Source of the DNA: Oligoflexia bacterium
GTDB taxonomy: Bacteria; Bdellovibrionota; UBA1018
Length of the DNA: 64,000 nt
Direction: 5' to 3'
NCBI GenBank assembly: GCA_903895855.1
Contig: CAITVN010000075.1
Coordinates: 1 to 64,000 of the forward strand
Every line of letters starts with the position of its first letter. Within the stretch, counting starts at the first letter, position 1. The notes below the pieces were generated by a model. The model made no database searches, was not told the DNA's origin, and worked only from the letters and a program-made list of their open reading frames with translations. Positions 38,286-48,339 of this stretch are shown one piece after another. The translations under genes and the position numbers were made by a program.

Positions 38286-39446
38286 TTAGACGATTTTGCC
38301 GCCCCAAAGCGCTTTCAGAAAGTCTTGATAAGGCAAACACACAATGCCATCTTCGTACTTTTTGGCTTTCGGTGCCAAACAGACTAAAAATGTTTTTTCA
38401 GGCGAGTGCTCTTCTTTCAACGCTCGAAGCCCACGTAAATCGCTTGAGCTGATAGTTTCAGTGGCCTTAAACTCGACGGCAATTTGCATTTTACCAATGA
38501 TCAAGTCGACTTCAAAATCTGAAACTGTGCGCCAATACGAAATCGCGTGGTTCAACTGAGAATACGCCAAATACGCCCTCACCTCGTGAATCATGAAGGT
38601 TTCAAAAAGATTTCCGAATTCGCGAGTTTTTGCCGGAACCTTTGGCAAACCTTTCAAATAACGAACCACGCCAGTATCAAAAAGATAAAACTTGGCGGTT
38701 TCAATTAACTTTCGAGTTTTCACCTGAGTCCAAGGGTTCAGAGTGAATCCGATGAGCGAATCCTCTAAAATATGGTAGTACTCTCTCACCGTCTTTGGCG
38801 AGACTCCACAGTCTGAGCCCACATTTGCATAATTCAGAAGCTCACCATTCATCAATGCCGCCACCTCTAAGAATCGATAGAAAGACTGAAGTTTGCGAAT
38901 TTGTGACTCTTCAACGATCTCTTCTTGAAGATACAGTTCAACATAAGCCTTCAAGAAGCGATCAGCATTTTTACTCAAATAGTGTTGCGGTATCAGCCCG
39001 AAGTTGAGCGCCTTTTCTAGATCAAACTTCTCTATTTCTATTGAAACCAGCGGAAATAAGTCACTACGCAGGGCACGCCCTCCGAGCAAATTAGCAGCCC
39101 CCCGTTTAAGCTTTCTTGGTGACGACCCACAAAGTATGAATCGAATCTCAGTATTTTCTATCAGCCAATGAACTTCATCTAAGAGTTCAGGTACCTTCTG
39201 AATTTCGTCCAATATCACGAGATCTGGCTGGCTGGCCAAAAGTTCGTGCCTTAAAAGTGAGGGGTTCACTCTAAATTTTGCCCGAATCTCCGATGTGAGT
39301 AGGTCGTATCGCACAGCCTTCGGAAATTGTTGGGCAAGCAATGTCGTTTTGCCGGTTTTTCTTGGCCCAAAGACGATAAGGGCCTGGGCTTCATCAAAAA
39401 CAAGCTCACACTTGCGCTGAATTTTAGATAATAAACGGGAGGTCAT
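38286..39446 (-). CDS. AAA+ ATPase, DUF4143 family, PD-(D/E)XK-like C-terminus
   Basis: FGPRKTGKTTLLAQQF, LVILDEIQKVPELLDEVHWLIE, FEVDLIIGKMQIAVEFKATE. Confidence 0.93.
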   Translation of the reverse strand: MTSRLLSKIQRKCELVFDEAQALIVFGPRKTGKTTLLAQQFPKAVRYDLLTSEIRAKFRVNPSLLRHELLASQPDLVILDEIQKVPELLDEVHWLIENTEIRFILCGSSPRKLKRGAANLLGGRALRSDLFPLVSIEIEKFDLEKALNFGLIPQHYLSKNADRFLKAYVELYLQEEIVEESQIRKLQSFYRFLEVAALMNGELLNYANVGSDCGVSPKTVREYYHILEDSLIGFTLNPWTQVKTRKLIETAKFYLFDTGVVRYLKGLPKVPAKTREFGNLFETFMIHEVRAYLAYSQLNHAISYWRTVSDFEVDLIIGKMQIAVEFKATETISSSDLRGLRALKEEHSPEKTFLVCLAPKAKKYEDGIVCLPYQDFLKALWGGKIV

Positions 39447-39497
39447 AGTCTGATTATAATAATAAACGGGAGGTCATGTCCATTTTATTATCTAAAA
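39422..39497. repeat. 19-bp direct repeat overlapping the start codon plus 14-bp inverted repeat
   Basis: ATAATAAACGGGAGGTCAT at 39428-39446 and 39459-39477; TTTTAGATAATAAA (39422-39435) / TTTATTATCTAAAA (39484-39497). Confidence 0.85.
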
Positions 39498-39527
39498 AGG
39501 ATACCCCAGTTTAACTTAAGCGATCCC

Positions 39528-40379
39528 CTACCCCCGCGGCGCCGGTTTGAGTAACCCCGCCTTTAACCGCAGTTCGGCATCTGGTGCGCGCACATAATTC
39601 GGAAACACCGAAAGCGCTGAGCGGGCTAATCCCGCTTGATACACTTCAAACACCAACTCTGCGATGGCGCGGCCTTGAATGAGCCCTGAAAACCCAATCG
39701 GCACATCCAGTTTTTGCTTTTTCGGAAGCATTGCCCAGGCCTCAGCATAGCGCTCAGTGCCGTTACCCACCGCGATCCACTTGATCGACGACTCTTTTGA
39801 TTTTTGCTTGGCCGACAAGCCCTCTGACAATTTCTTCTTCACACGTTTCACGAGTTCATCAGGAGTGAGCACCGATTCGTCGACGCCACGACTCCAAAGA
39901 CCCGAGAAATCGCCTTGTTTCGCCATCACACACTCGCGCACTGACCTGGCAGCTCCAGAAATCGTGTAAAGCTCGCCCTTGCACGCATCGGTCGCGCCGA
40001 TGACAATCACTCGCGATTCAAACTCGGCCAACCACGAAGCTACCGGGCGCACCAATGCCGCCAGACTCGAAAAACCAATGAGAGGTTTACCCAGTGTGTG
40101 CGCAAGAGTTCTGGCTGTCGTGAGCCCAATGCGAAGCCCCGTGAAACTGCCCGGGCCTAAACCCACTCCAAAAAGGTCGACTTCATCGAGTGTCCACTGT
40201 GATGCTTTTAACAATTGATCAACCGCCCAGAGCAGGCGATCTGAATGAGTGGCGTCGACATTGAGGGTCCATTCAGAAACTAGCTTCAGACCAAAGCGGC
40301 CTGAGCGATCGTTTTCGTCCCACTCGACGGCGACTAAGGTTCCTGATTTTGAAGAAGTATCCCAGGCGACAGCTTTCAT
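39528..40379 (-). CDS. tsaB: tRNA threonylcarbamoyladenosine biosynthesis protein TsaB
   Basis: LFGVGLGPGSFTGLRIGLTTARTLAHTLGKPLIGFSSLAAL. Confidence 0.9.
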   Translation of the reverse strand: MKAVAWDTSSKSGTLVAVEWDENDRSGRFGLKLVSEWTLNVDATHSDRLLWAVDQLLKASQWTLDEVDLFGVGLGPGSFTGLRIGLTTARTLAHTLGKPLIGFSSLAALVRPVASWLAEFESRVIVIGATDACKGELYTISGAARSVRECVMAKQGDFSGLWSRGVDESVLTPDELVKRVKKKLSEGLSAKQKSKESSIKWIAVGNGTERYAEAWAMLPKKQKLDVPIGFSGLIQGRAIAELVFEVYQAGLARSALSVFPNYVRAPDAELRLKAGLLKPAPRG

Positions 40380-40393
40380 GAGTTAAACAGCTT

Positions 40394-42019
40394 TCAGTTA
40401 AAAATTGCCAGTCTCGAAATATCATTTTTCATGACAACGACCATCAGTAACAAGATCATCGAAAGACCCACTTGCTGCACGATCTCCATCTGCCGAAGCG
40501 TCAAAGGCTTACCTCGAATGATTTCAAGCGTGAGCAACATCAAATGACCGCCATCAAGTACAGGTACCGGAAGAATATTCAAGATACCCAGCCCCACTGA
40601 AAGTACCGCCATCATGGTGAGAAACGAAATCAAACCCTTACCGATCGACTCGCCCGCGAGTTTACCAATCAGAATTGGCCCCCCCAGAGTCTTCACTGAA
40701 ACGTCACCGGTGAACATTTTTCCGATCGAAACCACATTTCTCCAAGTGAAAAGCAGCATTCGCTCGGTACCTTTATATAAAAGCGTAAACGGGTTCAAGA
40801 CTCGCTCAACAAAGGTATCAGGCTGGCCCCAAGAGAGAACAGGCACCACACCAATCGTGTACTGAACGACTTTTTTCATCACAGGGTCATCGACGTTGGT
40901 AGCGGTCGGGGTGATGTCAGCCAGCATTTGCTTACCGTCGCGTTCCCAGACAACATGCACTTTGCCGTCTTTTTCGCCCGATTTTTGCACCCATTCGCGA
41001 AGCTCAATGAAGCTTTCGACAACGTGGGTACCGACTCCGATCAAACGATCGCCCGACTTCAACCCGGCCGCTTCAGCTGGTGATCCAGACACCACGCGGT
41101 CGATGAAGAGTTCACTTGAGTGAATGCCAAATACGGCAGCTAGGCGAGTATCAATACCTGGCTTGGTTGCCTTCAATTCAATGACCGATTTTTTCTCGGC
41201 AGACTTGATTTTTAAAATCATGGGCGACTGAGCAGGTAATTGGTCATAGGCCAATTCAAGTTCTTCAAAATCTTTCAAGTTCAATCCATTGAACGAAACC
41301 AACTCGTCATGAGTACGAAGGCCAGCCAAATAGGCTACTGACGCCACATCTGACACACCAATTTCAAGACCACGGGGCATGGGTGACAATCCATCGATGA
41401 ACCCAACGGTCTTTGGCTCACCATAAACTGAAAATCCCGGCTGTAGCGTGGGTACCGCACTTAATGTGACCGTTGCACCACCGCGATCTACCATAAATTG
41501 CACGGGCTTATCAGCGTGATCAGCCACTTCATTTGCAATATCTTCAAAGCGAGTGGTTTTAACTCCGTTCACTTCGGCAATTTTGTCGCCCCGCTTAAAT
41601 CCGGCCACTTCGGCCGCACTTCCCCGAACCGATCGACCTACGACATTTGAGAGTTGCGGCTCACCAATCGCAAGAATCGCCATGAAGACAACAATTGCGA
41701 ATAGAAAATTAAAAAGAGGTCCACCGAAAAAGATGAAGAACCGCTTGTACGGCGCTTGTCTCGGAAGTGAGCGTTTTAACTCTTCTTCAGACAATTTCTG
41801 CTCAGGATCTTCGCCCAAGAGTTTCACAAAGCCACCCATGGGTATGAGAGCAATGCGCCACTCGGTCTCGCCGATTTGCTTCGACCAAACTTTTTTTCCA
41901 AATCCGATCGAAAACACTTCAGCCTTCACATTAAACAGTCGGGCAAAAAGATAGTGTCCCAGCTCATGAAAAATGACGAGCGGGCAAAGAATGAGCAAAA
42001 AGCCAATAATTGAAACCAC
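40394..42019 (-). CDS. rseP: RseP-type site-2 membrane protease with PDZ domains
   Basis: HELGHYLFARLFNVKAEVFSIGFG...NILPVPVLDGGHL. Confidence 0.95.
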   Translation of the reverse strand: MVSIIGFLLILCPLVIFHELGHYLFARLFNVKAEVFSIGFGKKVWSKQIGETEWRIALIPMGGFVKLLGEDPEQKLSEEELKRSLPRQAPYKRFFIFFGGPLFNFLFAIVVFMAILAIGEPQLSNVVGRSVRGSAAEVAGFKRGDKIAEVNGVKTTRFEDIANEVADHADKPVQFMVDRGGATVTLSAVPTLQPGFSVYGEPKTVGFIDGLSPMPRGLEIGVSDVASVAYLAGLRTHDELVSFNGLNLKDFEELELAYDQLPAQSPMILKIKSAEKKSVIELKATKPGIDTRLAAVFGIHSSELFIDRVVSGSPAEAAGLKSGDRLIGVGTHVVESFIELREWVQKSGEKDGKVHVVWERDGKQMLADITPTATNVDDPVMKKVVQYTIGVVPVLSWGQPDTFVERVLNPFTLLYKGTERMLLFTWRNVVSIGKMFTGDVSVKTLGGPILIGKLAGESIGKGLISFLTMMAVLSVGLGILNILPVPVLDGGHLMLLTLEIIRGKPLTLRQMEIVQQVGLSMILLLMVVVMKNDISRLAIFN

Positions 42020-42051
42020 GCGGTGACTCCTCTAAATTACGGTGAACGAAC

Positions 42052-42891
42052 CTATCCCCATATTTTCATGCAAGCGTAGGCAACAGGCAAGCTAAAGACG
42101 ACGCCATCGAAACGATCAAGAAAGCCCCCATGACCCGGCAAAATCGACCCAGAATCTTTCGTGGCAAACGATCTCTTCAAGAAACTCTCGCAAAGGTCTC
42201 CAATTGCGGCAACCGAGCCAACAACCAAAGGAATCAAGACAACACCATCCCACCGAAGTGCGTTAAAAAACGTCAATTTGTAAACGATCGTCACGACCAA
42301 CCCGAGCGTCAAACCGCCAATCGCACCTTCGACCGTCTTTTTGGGACTAATGAGTTCATAGAGTTTTCTCTTTCCGTAGGCCCTGCCGGCGAAGTAACCG
42401 CCAGTGTCACCGGCCCAAACAATCAGCAAAGAAAGCATTGTCCAATGAATGCCGTTCACGGTCTCGCGTAAGCTGACAAAATAAATCGGAAGATAACCCA
42501 AGTAGATGAGTCCGAAAAAAAAGTAAGACGCTTCGCGAAAGTGGGCTTCTAGATGGTCGCGATGTTTTTCAGCCGAAAAAAGAAAATAAGCAAAACACCC
42601 CAAGAACAGCGCAACAAAAAAGCCGAGTTGCATTCCTGGAATCCAGAAAAAAATAAAATGCATGATCCAAGCGACAACCAGTGCTGCGACTCTCTTCACC
42701 CCCGCATCACTCAAGGCGAAAACCATTTTACCGTATTCCCAGAGCATAAATAACGAAATCACAGCCGCAAGAATCGCCACACCAAATCGACCACCGTAGA
42801 CAATCCAAAGCACAAGCCCCGCGCCACCAATCACGCCAGTTGTGACTCGAGTTTTGAGATCAGACGGTTTTTTACTCACTTCAGTAGTCAT
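42052..42891 (-). CDS. cdsA: phosphatidate cytidylyltransferase
   Basis: AGDTGGYFAGRAYGKRKLYELISPKKTVEGAIGG...KDSGSILPGHGGFLDRFD. Confidence 0.95.
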   Translation of the reverse strand: MTTEVSKKPSDLKTRVTTGVIGGAGLVLWIVYGGRFGVAILAAVISLFMLWEYGKMVFALSDAGVKRVAALVVAWIMHFIFFWIPGMQLGFFVALFLGCFAYFLFSAEKHRDHLEAHFREASYFFFGLIYLGYLPIYFVSLRETVNGIHWTMLSLLIVWAGDTGGYFAGRAYGKRKLYELISPKKTVEGAIGGLTLGLVVTIVYKLTFFNALRWDGVVLIPLVVGSVAAIGDLCESFLKRSFATKDSGSILPGHGGFLDRFDGVVFSLPVAYACMKIWG

Positions 42892-43604
42892 TTTGAACTC
42901 ACCTTTCCAAATCGTCGATCGCGCTTTGAATACTCTTCAAGAGCACCATCGAAATCTTTCACCCCAAAGTCAGGCCAGCAGATGTCGAGAAAAACATACT
43001 CAGCGTAAGCCGCCTGCCAAAGTAAGAAGTTACTCGTGCGAATTTCACCACTCGTGCGAATCACCAGATCAACGTCAGAGCACTCGCCGAGAGGTGAGGT
43101 CCAAAGGTATTTTTCAAATGCCCGTTGATCAACGCCGTTAGGTGACTCTCGCCCTTCGAGGCAGGCTCGGGCGAACGCCTTTGCAGCCTCAAATATTTCG
43201 AGTCTGGCACCGTAAGAAACGCAGAAATTAAGTGAAATTCCGGTATTCTTTGCGAGCCTCGCGACAGCCGGATCTAACACTTCGCGCACCCCTACAGACA
43301 ACCGATCAACTTCGCCAAAGATACGCAGTTGAACATTTTGACGATCGAGCTCGTCGACTTCTTTTTTCAAGAATTTGATCAGCAGTTTCCAGAGAGTTGA
43401 TTTTTCTGTTTCGGGTCGATTCCAGTTTTCAGTCGAAAACGCATAAAGCGTAATTACCTTCACGCCCAGTTCGTCGGCACGACGAACGACCGCCTTGATA
43501 CGAGAACTGCCTCGCACATGACCGAAAACTCGTGGATGTCCGCGACGCTCTGCCCAGCGTCCGTTTCCATCCATGATGATGGCGACGTGTTTTGGAATTT
43601 TCAC
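42888..43604 (-). CDS. uppS: undecaprenyl diphosphate synthase
   Basis: HVAIIMDGNGRWAERRGHPRVFGH...DLVIRTSGEIRTSNFLLWQAAYAEYVF. Confidence 0.96.
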   Translation of the reverse strand: MKIPKHVAIIMDGNGRWAERRGHPRVFGHVRGSSRIKAVVRRADELGVKVITLYAFSTENWNRPETEKSTLWKLLIKFLKKEVDELDRQNVQLRIFGEVDRLSVGVREVLDPAVARLAKNTGISLNFCVSYGARLEIFEAAKAFARACLEGRESPNGVDQRAFEKYLWTSPLGECSDVDLVIRTSGEIRTSNFLLWQAAYAEYVFLDICWPDFGVKDFDGALEEYSKRDRRFGKVSSK

Positions 43605-43618
43605 CTTAAGAAAGACGA

Positions 43619-44176
43619 CTAGATCGTCATCAACTCTTTTTCTTTAGATGCGACAATTTTATCAACTTCGAGCACTTTTTCGTCGGTCTTCTTCTGAACA
43701 AGATCGGTTACTTTTTTGGCTTCATCTTCAGAAAGTAATTTACCCTTTTCAGCCTTTTTCACTTCTTCATTACCTTCGCGACGGTGATTGCGAATCGCAA
43801 CCTTGGCATCTTCGCCAATCTTCTTAATGAGCTTCACCATTTCTTTACGGCGTTCTTCGGTCATGGCTGGCACGTTAATGCGCACCACTTTACCATCACT
43901 CTGCGGAGTCAAGCCGAGATTGGCAGCTAGAATCGCCTTTTCAACAGCACCGGCCATATTGGCTTCCCACGGATTAATCTGAATCGTGCGAGCATCTGGC
44001 GTCGTCACATTCGCAATTTGCGAAAGCGGCACGCTGCTGCCGTAATAGTCGACATGCACGGGCTCAACCAGAGCCGTCGACGCACGACCTGTGCGCACCT
44101 TATTGAGATCGCCTTTTAAAGAGGCGAGCGCTTTATCCATATTTGCAGACATTTGATCAACGATTGCTTTTGACAT
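43619..44176 (-). CDS. frr: ribosome recycling factor
   Basis: LNKVRTGRASTALVEPVHVDYYGSSVPLSQIANVTTPDARTIQINPWE. Confidence 0.97.
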   Translation of the reverse strand: MSKAIVDQMSANMDKALASLKGDLNKVRTGRASTALVEPVHVDYYGSSVPLSQIANVTTPDARTIQINPWEANMAGAVEKAILAANLGLTPQSDGKVVRINVPAMTEERRKEMVKLIKKIGEDAKVAIRNHRREGNEEVKKAEKGKLLSEDEAKKVTDLVQKKTDEKVLEVDKIVASKEKELMTI

Positions 44177-44192
44177 GACTGTTTCCTTTCAA

Positions 44193-44954
<762 letters not shown>

Positions 44955-44956
44955 TT

Positions 44957-44989
44957 AAAAAAAAGGCGGCCGTCTCAACAACGGCCGCC
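44957..44989 (-). terminator. rho-independent terminator after tsf
   Basis: Minus strand GGCGGCCGT tgttgag ACGGCCGCC TTTTTTTT. Confidence 0.92.
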
Positions 44990-45002
44990 CTCTCAAATCG
45001 AC

Positions 45003-45623
45003 TTAATTTAAAGTCTCTGTTTCTTTCATTCCTTCGCCGAGAACGAATCGAGAGAAGCGTCGAATCGACATATTTTCGCCAATTCGAGCGATCGTCTCTT
45101 TTAAGTAAAGATCGACGGTTTTTTCAGGATCTTTTACGAACGCTTGATTCATCAAGCAGGTATCTTCGTAAAATTTCTTGATCTTACCTTCAGCAATCTT
45201 CTCGAGAACTGCAGCTGGCTTGCCAGAAGCCGCCATCTGAGCAATAGCAATTTCTTTTTCTTTTGCGAGCACATCAGCAGGCACTTCATCGCTGCGAACC
45301 CAACGTGGGTTAGCGGCGGCAATGTGCATGCCGATATCTCTCACAAACGCTTTGAACATTTCATTGCGAGCAACGAAATCGGTTTCACAGTTGATTTCAA
45401 CCATGACGCCAATTTTTCCTTCACCGTGAATGTATGAACCCACAGCGCCTTCTTTAGTCGCGCGACCAGCCTTTTTATCGGCTGATGCCATACCTTTTTT
45501 ACGAAGGTACTCGATCGCTTTGTCTAAATTGCCTGCAGATTCAGTGAGCGCCTTTTTGCAATCAAGCATTCCAGCGCCAGTTTTTTCACGCAATTCTTTT
45601 ACTGCACTAGCTGATACTTCCAT
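45003..45623 (-). CDS. tsf: elongation factor Ts
   Basis: VKELREKTGAGMLDCKKAL...EINCETDFVARNEMFK. Confidence 0.97.
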   Translation of the reverse strand: MEVSASAVKELREKTGAGMLDCKKALTESAGNLDKAIEYLRKKGMASADKKAGRATKEGAVGSYIHGEGKIGVMVEINCETDFVARNEMFKAFVRDIGMHIAAANPRWVRSDEVPADVLAKEKEIAIAQMAASGKPAAVLEKIAEGKIKKFYEDTCLMNQAFVKDPEKTVDLYLKETIARIGENMSIRRFSRFVLGEGMKETETLN

Positions 45624-45626
45624 TGA

Positions 45627-46496
45627 TTACTCCTTCGCTGGGGTTGCAGCAGCGGCTGCAGCAGTTTCTTCTTCAGTCGCACTTTGAGCTTCGAGGTCAG
45701 CAGCATCAACACCTTGAAGATCGATATCGCCTTCAAAGCGAGATACTTTTTTCTCGCCGCTATCATCGTCTTTGCTTGCATCTGAAACTTCTTGAGCGCG
45801 AAGTTTTTCTTGATAGATTTGAGTTCCTTCAAGGCAACTGTCAGCAATCAATTTTGCGAACAAACGAACACTGCGAATCGCATCGTCATTACCCGGAATC
45901 ACGTGTGTGATGTTCGAAGGGTCACAGTTCGTGTCGACCACAGCGATCGTGGGAATACCAAGTTTCTTAGCTTCTTTAATAGCGATGTGTTCTTTGTCAG
46001 TATCGATCACGAAAATGGCGCCTGGCAATTTTTTCATGTCTTCAATGCCGCCAAGAGATTTTTTCAATTTTGAGTGCTCGCGACCAATCATGGCTTGTTC
46101 TTTTTTCGGCACTTCATGCCAGTCCGCCGAACCCATCAGCGCTTCGAATTTCTTTAATCGATCAATTGAAGCTTTAACCGTTTGATAGTTGGTGAGCATG
46201 CCGCCCAACCAACGGTTGGTGACGAAATACATGCCAGATCGGCGTGCTTCTTCTTCGACGACGTCTTTAGCTTGTTTTTTGGTTCCGACGAAAAGAACTT
46301 TCTTACCTTCGCTGGTCACTTTAATTGCGAAGTCGCAGGCTTTGCGAGTTTGATCGACTGTTTTTTGAAGATCAATAATGTAAATTCCGTTACGAGCTCC
46401 AAAAACATAAGGCTTCATTTTTGGATTCCAACGACGTGTTTGGTGACCGAAGTGAACGCCTGCTTCAAGCAATTCACGCATAGCAATTTGTGGCAT
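45627..46496 (-). CDS. rpsB: 30S ribosomal protein S2
   Basis: [41 protein letters not shown]. Confidence 0.97.
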   Translation of the reverse strand: MPQIAMRELLEAGVHFGHQTRRWNPKMKPYVFGARNGIYIIDLQKTVDQTRKACDFAIKVTSEGKKVLFVGTKKQAKDVVEEEARRSGMYFVTNRWLGGMLTNYQTVKASIDRLKKFEALMGSADWHEVPKKEQAMIGREHSKLKKSLGGIEDMKKLPGAIFVIDTDKEHIAIKEAKKLGIPTIAVVDTNCDPSNITHVIPGNDDAIRSVRLFAKLIADSCLEGTQIYQEKLRAQEVSDASKDDDSGEKKVSRFEGDIDLQGVDAADLEAQSATEEETAAAAAATPAKE

Positions 46497-47037
46497 AGAC
46501 CATCCTTATTAACAAAAAGGCGGGAACTCAGCAGGACCAACTCGGTTTGAACAAACCTTGTGACTAGCGTAGCTACCGCGGTTATTGGGATTCAACGATT
46601 TCGGCAAAACAACTTTGGCCGAAACTGATTCCCCCTCCACTTCCCAAGATGACTTTGTTTAAAACAATTTAGACGCGCCAAATCATTTTAGTCCAAGGCC
46701 ACCACCACGATCTCGCGGGAAGTGTGTGTGATGACGGTTTGATACCTTTAACGCGATTTTTTGTAAATAGGCTTTCTGGCTGGGTTTTGAAAACATGGGG
46801 AGTTTCACCGAAAAAACTTAGTGCGGCGCACAAACATTAAGAATCGACCCTGTGGGGCCGATACGTTTACTGGACCACTATTTTCGAGAAGAGGATTTGT
46901 TCGAGACCCCGCAAATTCGAAGCAAAAACTTTCCACGCTTCGCAGCTCAGTTAGAAAAATAATGGCTTCTGATAACTAAAAAATGAGTTGCTGCCTTACT
47001 TCAAAGGCCAAAAGCGTTATCGTTGCCCTAAGTCCAT

Positions 47038-47105
47038 TATATCGCCTGACGCGAAATAGTGAACCTATGTTGCAAAATATCGCGTCAGGCGATATAGTGA
47101 ACCTA
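47038..47105. repeat. 17-bp perfect inverted repeat interleaved with a 12-bp direct repeat at an ATPase start
   Basis: TATATCGCCTGACGCGA (47038-47054) / TCGCGTCAGGCGATATA (47080-47096); ATAGTGAACCTA at 47056-47067 and 47094-47105. Confidence 0.9.
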
Positions 47106-48320
47106 ATGGCGCATGAGAGAACAAGACAAGTCATCGAGCTCTATCAGAAACTTGCGGCTTATAGCCCGATCGTCGGAATTTTTGGTCACCGCCAAGTAGG
47201 CAAAACCACACTCGCCTGTCAGTTATCGAAACATTATGTCACGTTCGACGACAAAGCCACTCGGCAGCTTGCTGAAGGTGACCCTGCACTTTTTATCAAA
47301 GAAAGGGCTAAAAAGGGGAAAACACTGGTTATTGATGAGTGCCAGATGGTGCCCGATATTTTTCCAGCCCTTAAAGAATTTGTTCGCACCCATAAAGAGC
47401 CGGGACAATTCTTACTCACGGGTTCGGTTCGTTTTACTAGTGGCAAAGCAGTTCAAGAGTCTTTAGCAGGACGAATTGCAACTATCGAGCTGCTTCCTAT
47501 GGTTCTCTCTGAATTGGAAAATAGGCCTCTATCAAACTCTTTAGGCAGTTTGATGGACTGTTCCCAGTTTAATGAGCAAACTCGATCATTTTTTTTGCCG
47601 CTTTCCGAGCAAAGAAAAACTGTTCAACACCTCGATAAATACCTTGAAAACGGTGGCTTGCCCGGCACCTGTTTTCTGCGAAATACTCGACTCAGAAACG
47701 AAGCTGTCAATTCGATTCTGCGAGTTATTTTAGATCGAGACCTGCGAACAGTCATCGGCTCTAGGCTTTCATTTGAAACCTTGCTCGGATTTTTAAGCCA
47801 CATTGCCAAATTGGGCTTTAGGCCTTATCAGGCAGCCGCAGTCTCAACAGAACTCGGACTGAGCCCGAAAACCCAAAAAAGTCTTCTCTTCGCTCTCGAA
47901 TCTATCTTTCTCATTCGCAGAATTTCACAAGAGGGAAAAAAAGGATTTTTAACCGTCATGGAAGATCAATTTGAAGAAAGACTTCTTTCTGAAACTGTTC
48001 ATCCACGAAACACCCAGATGCTAGGAGCTTTCTATCGCAATGCTCGTGCCCAATTTCAATACCGTTTGGGCCATCCTACACGCTGGACAACATTCGGCCT
48101 CAATACTGGCGCAACAGTGCCTCTTGTGCTGCACTCCGAAGGCAAAGCTCTTGGATTTGCGATGATCGACAAATCGCCAACAGTGTCTCAATCACGCTCG
48201 ACCAATTCGTTTTTACGACGCTACCCACAGGCAAAAATGGTCTACCTGATGCCTAATTTCGGCGAAACCACGGTCATAGACTCTCGAACTTTGCAATGCC
48301 CAATCGCGGCAGTACTTTGA
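47068..48320 (+). CDS. AAA+ ATPase, DUF4143-like family, degenerate nuclease motif (start 47068 or 47107)
   Basis: IFGHRQVGKTTLACQL, TLVIDECQMVPDIFPALKEFVR, LLTGSVRFTSGKAVQESLAGRI. Confidence 0.88.
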
Positions 48321-48339
48321 CTCAAAAACCGACTTTAAC

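Noticed and set aside
46497-46620. Ribosomal-protein leader RNA upstream of rpsB
   Set aside because: A small GGTTTGttCAAACC hairpin is visible but I cannot match it to a known S2 leader without a covariance search.
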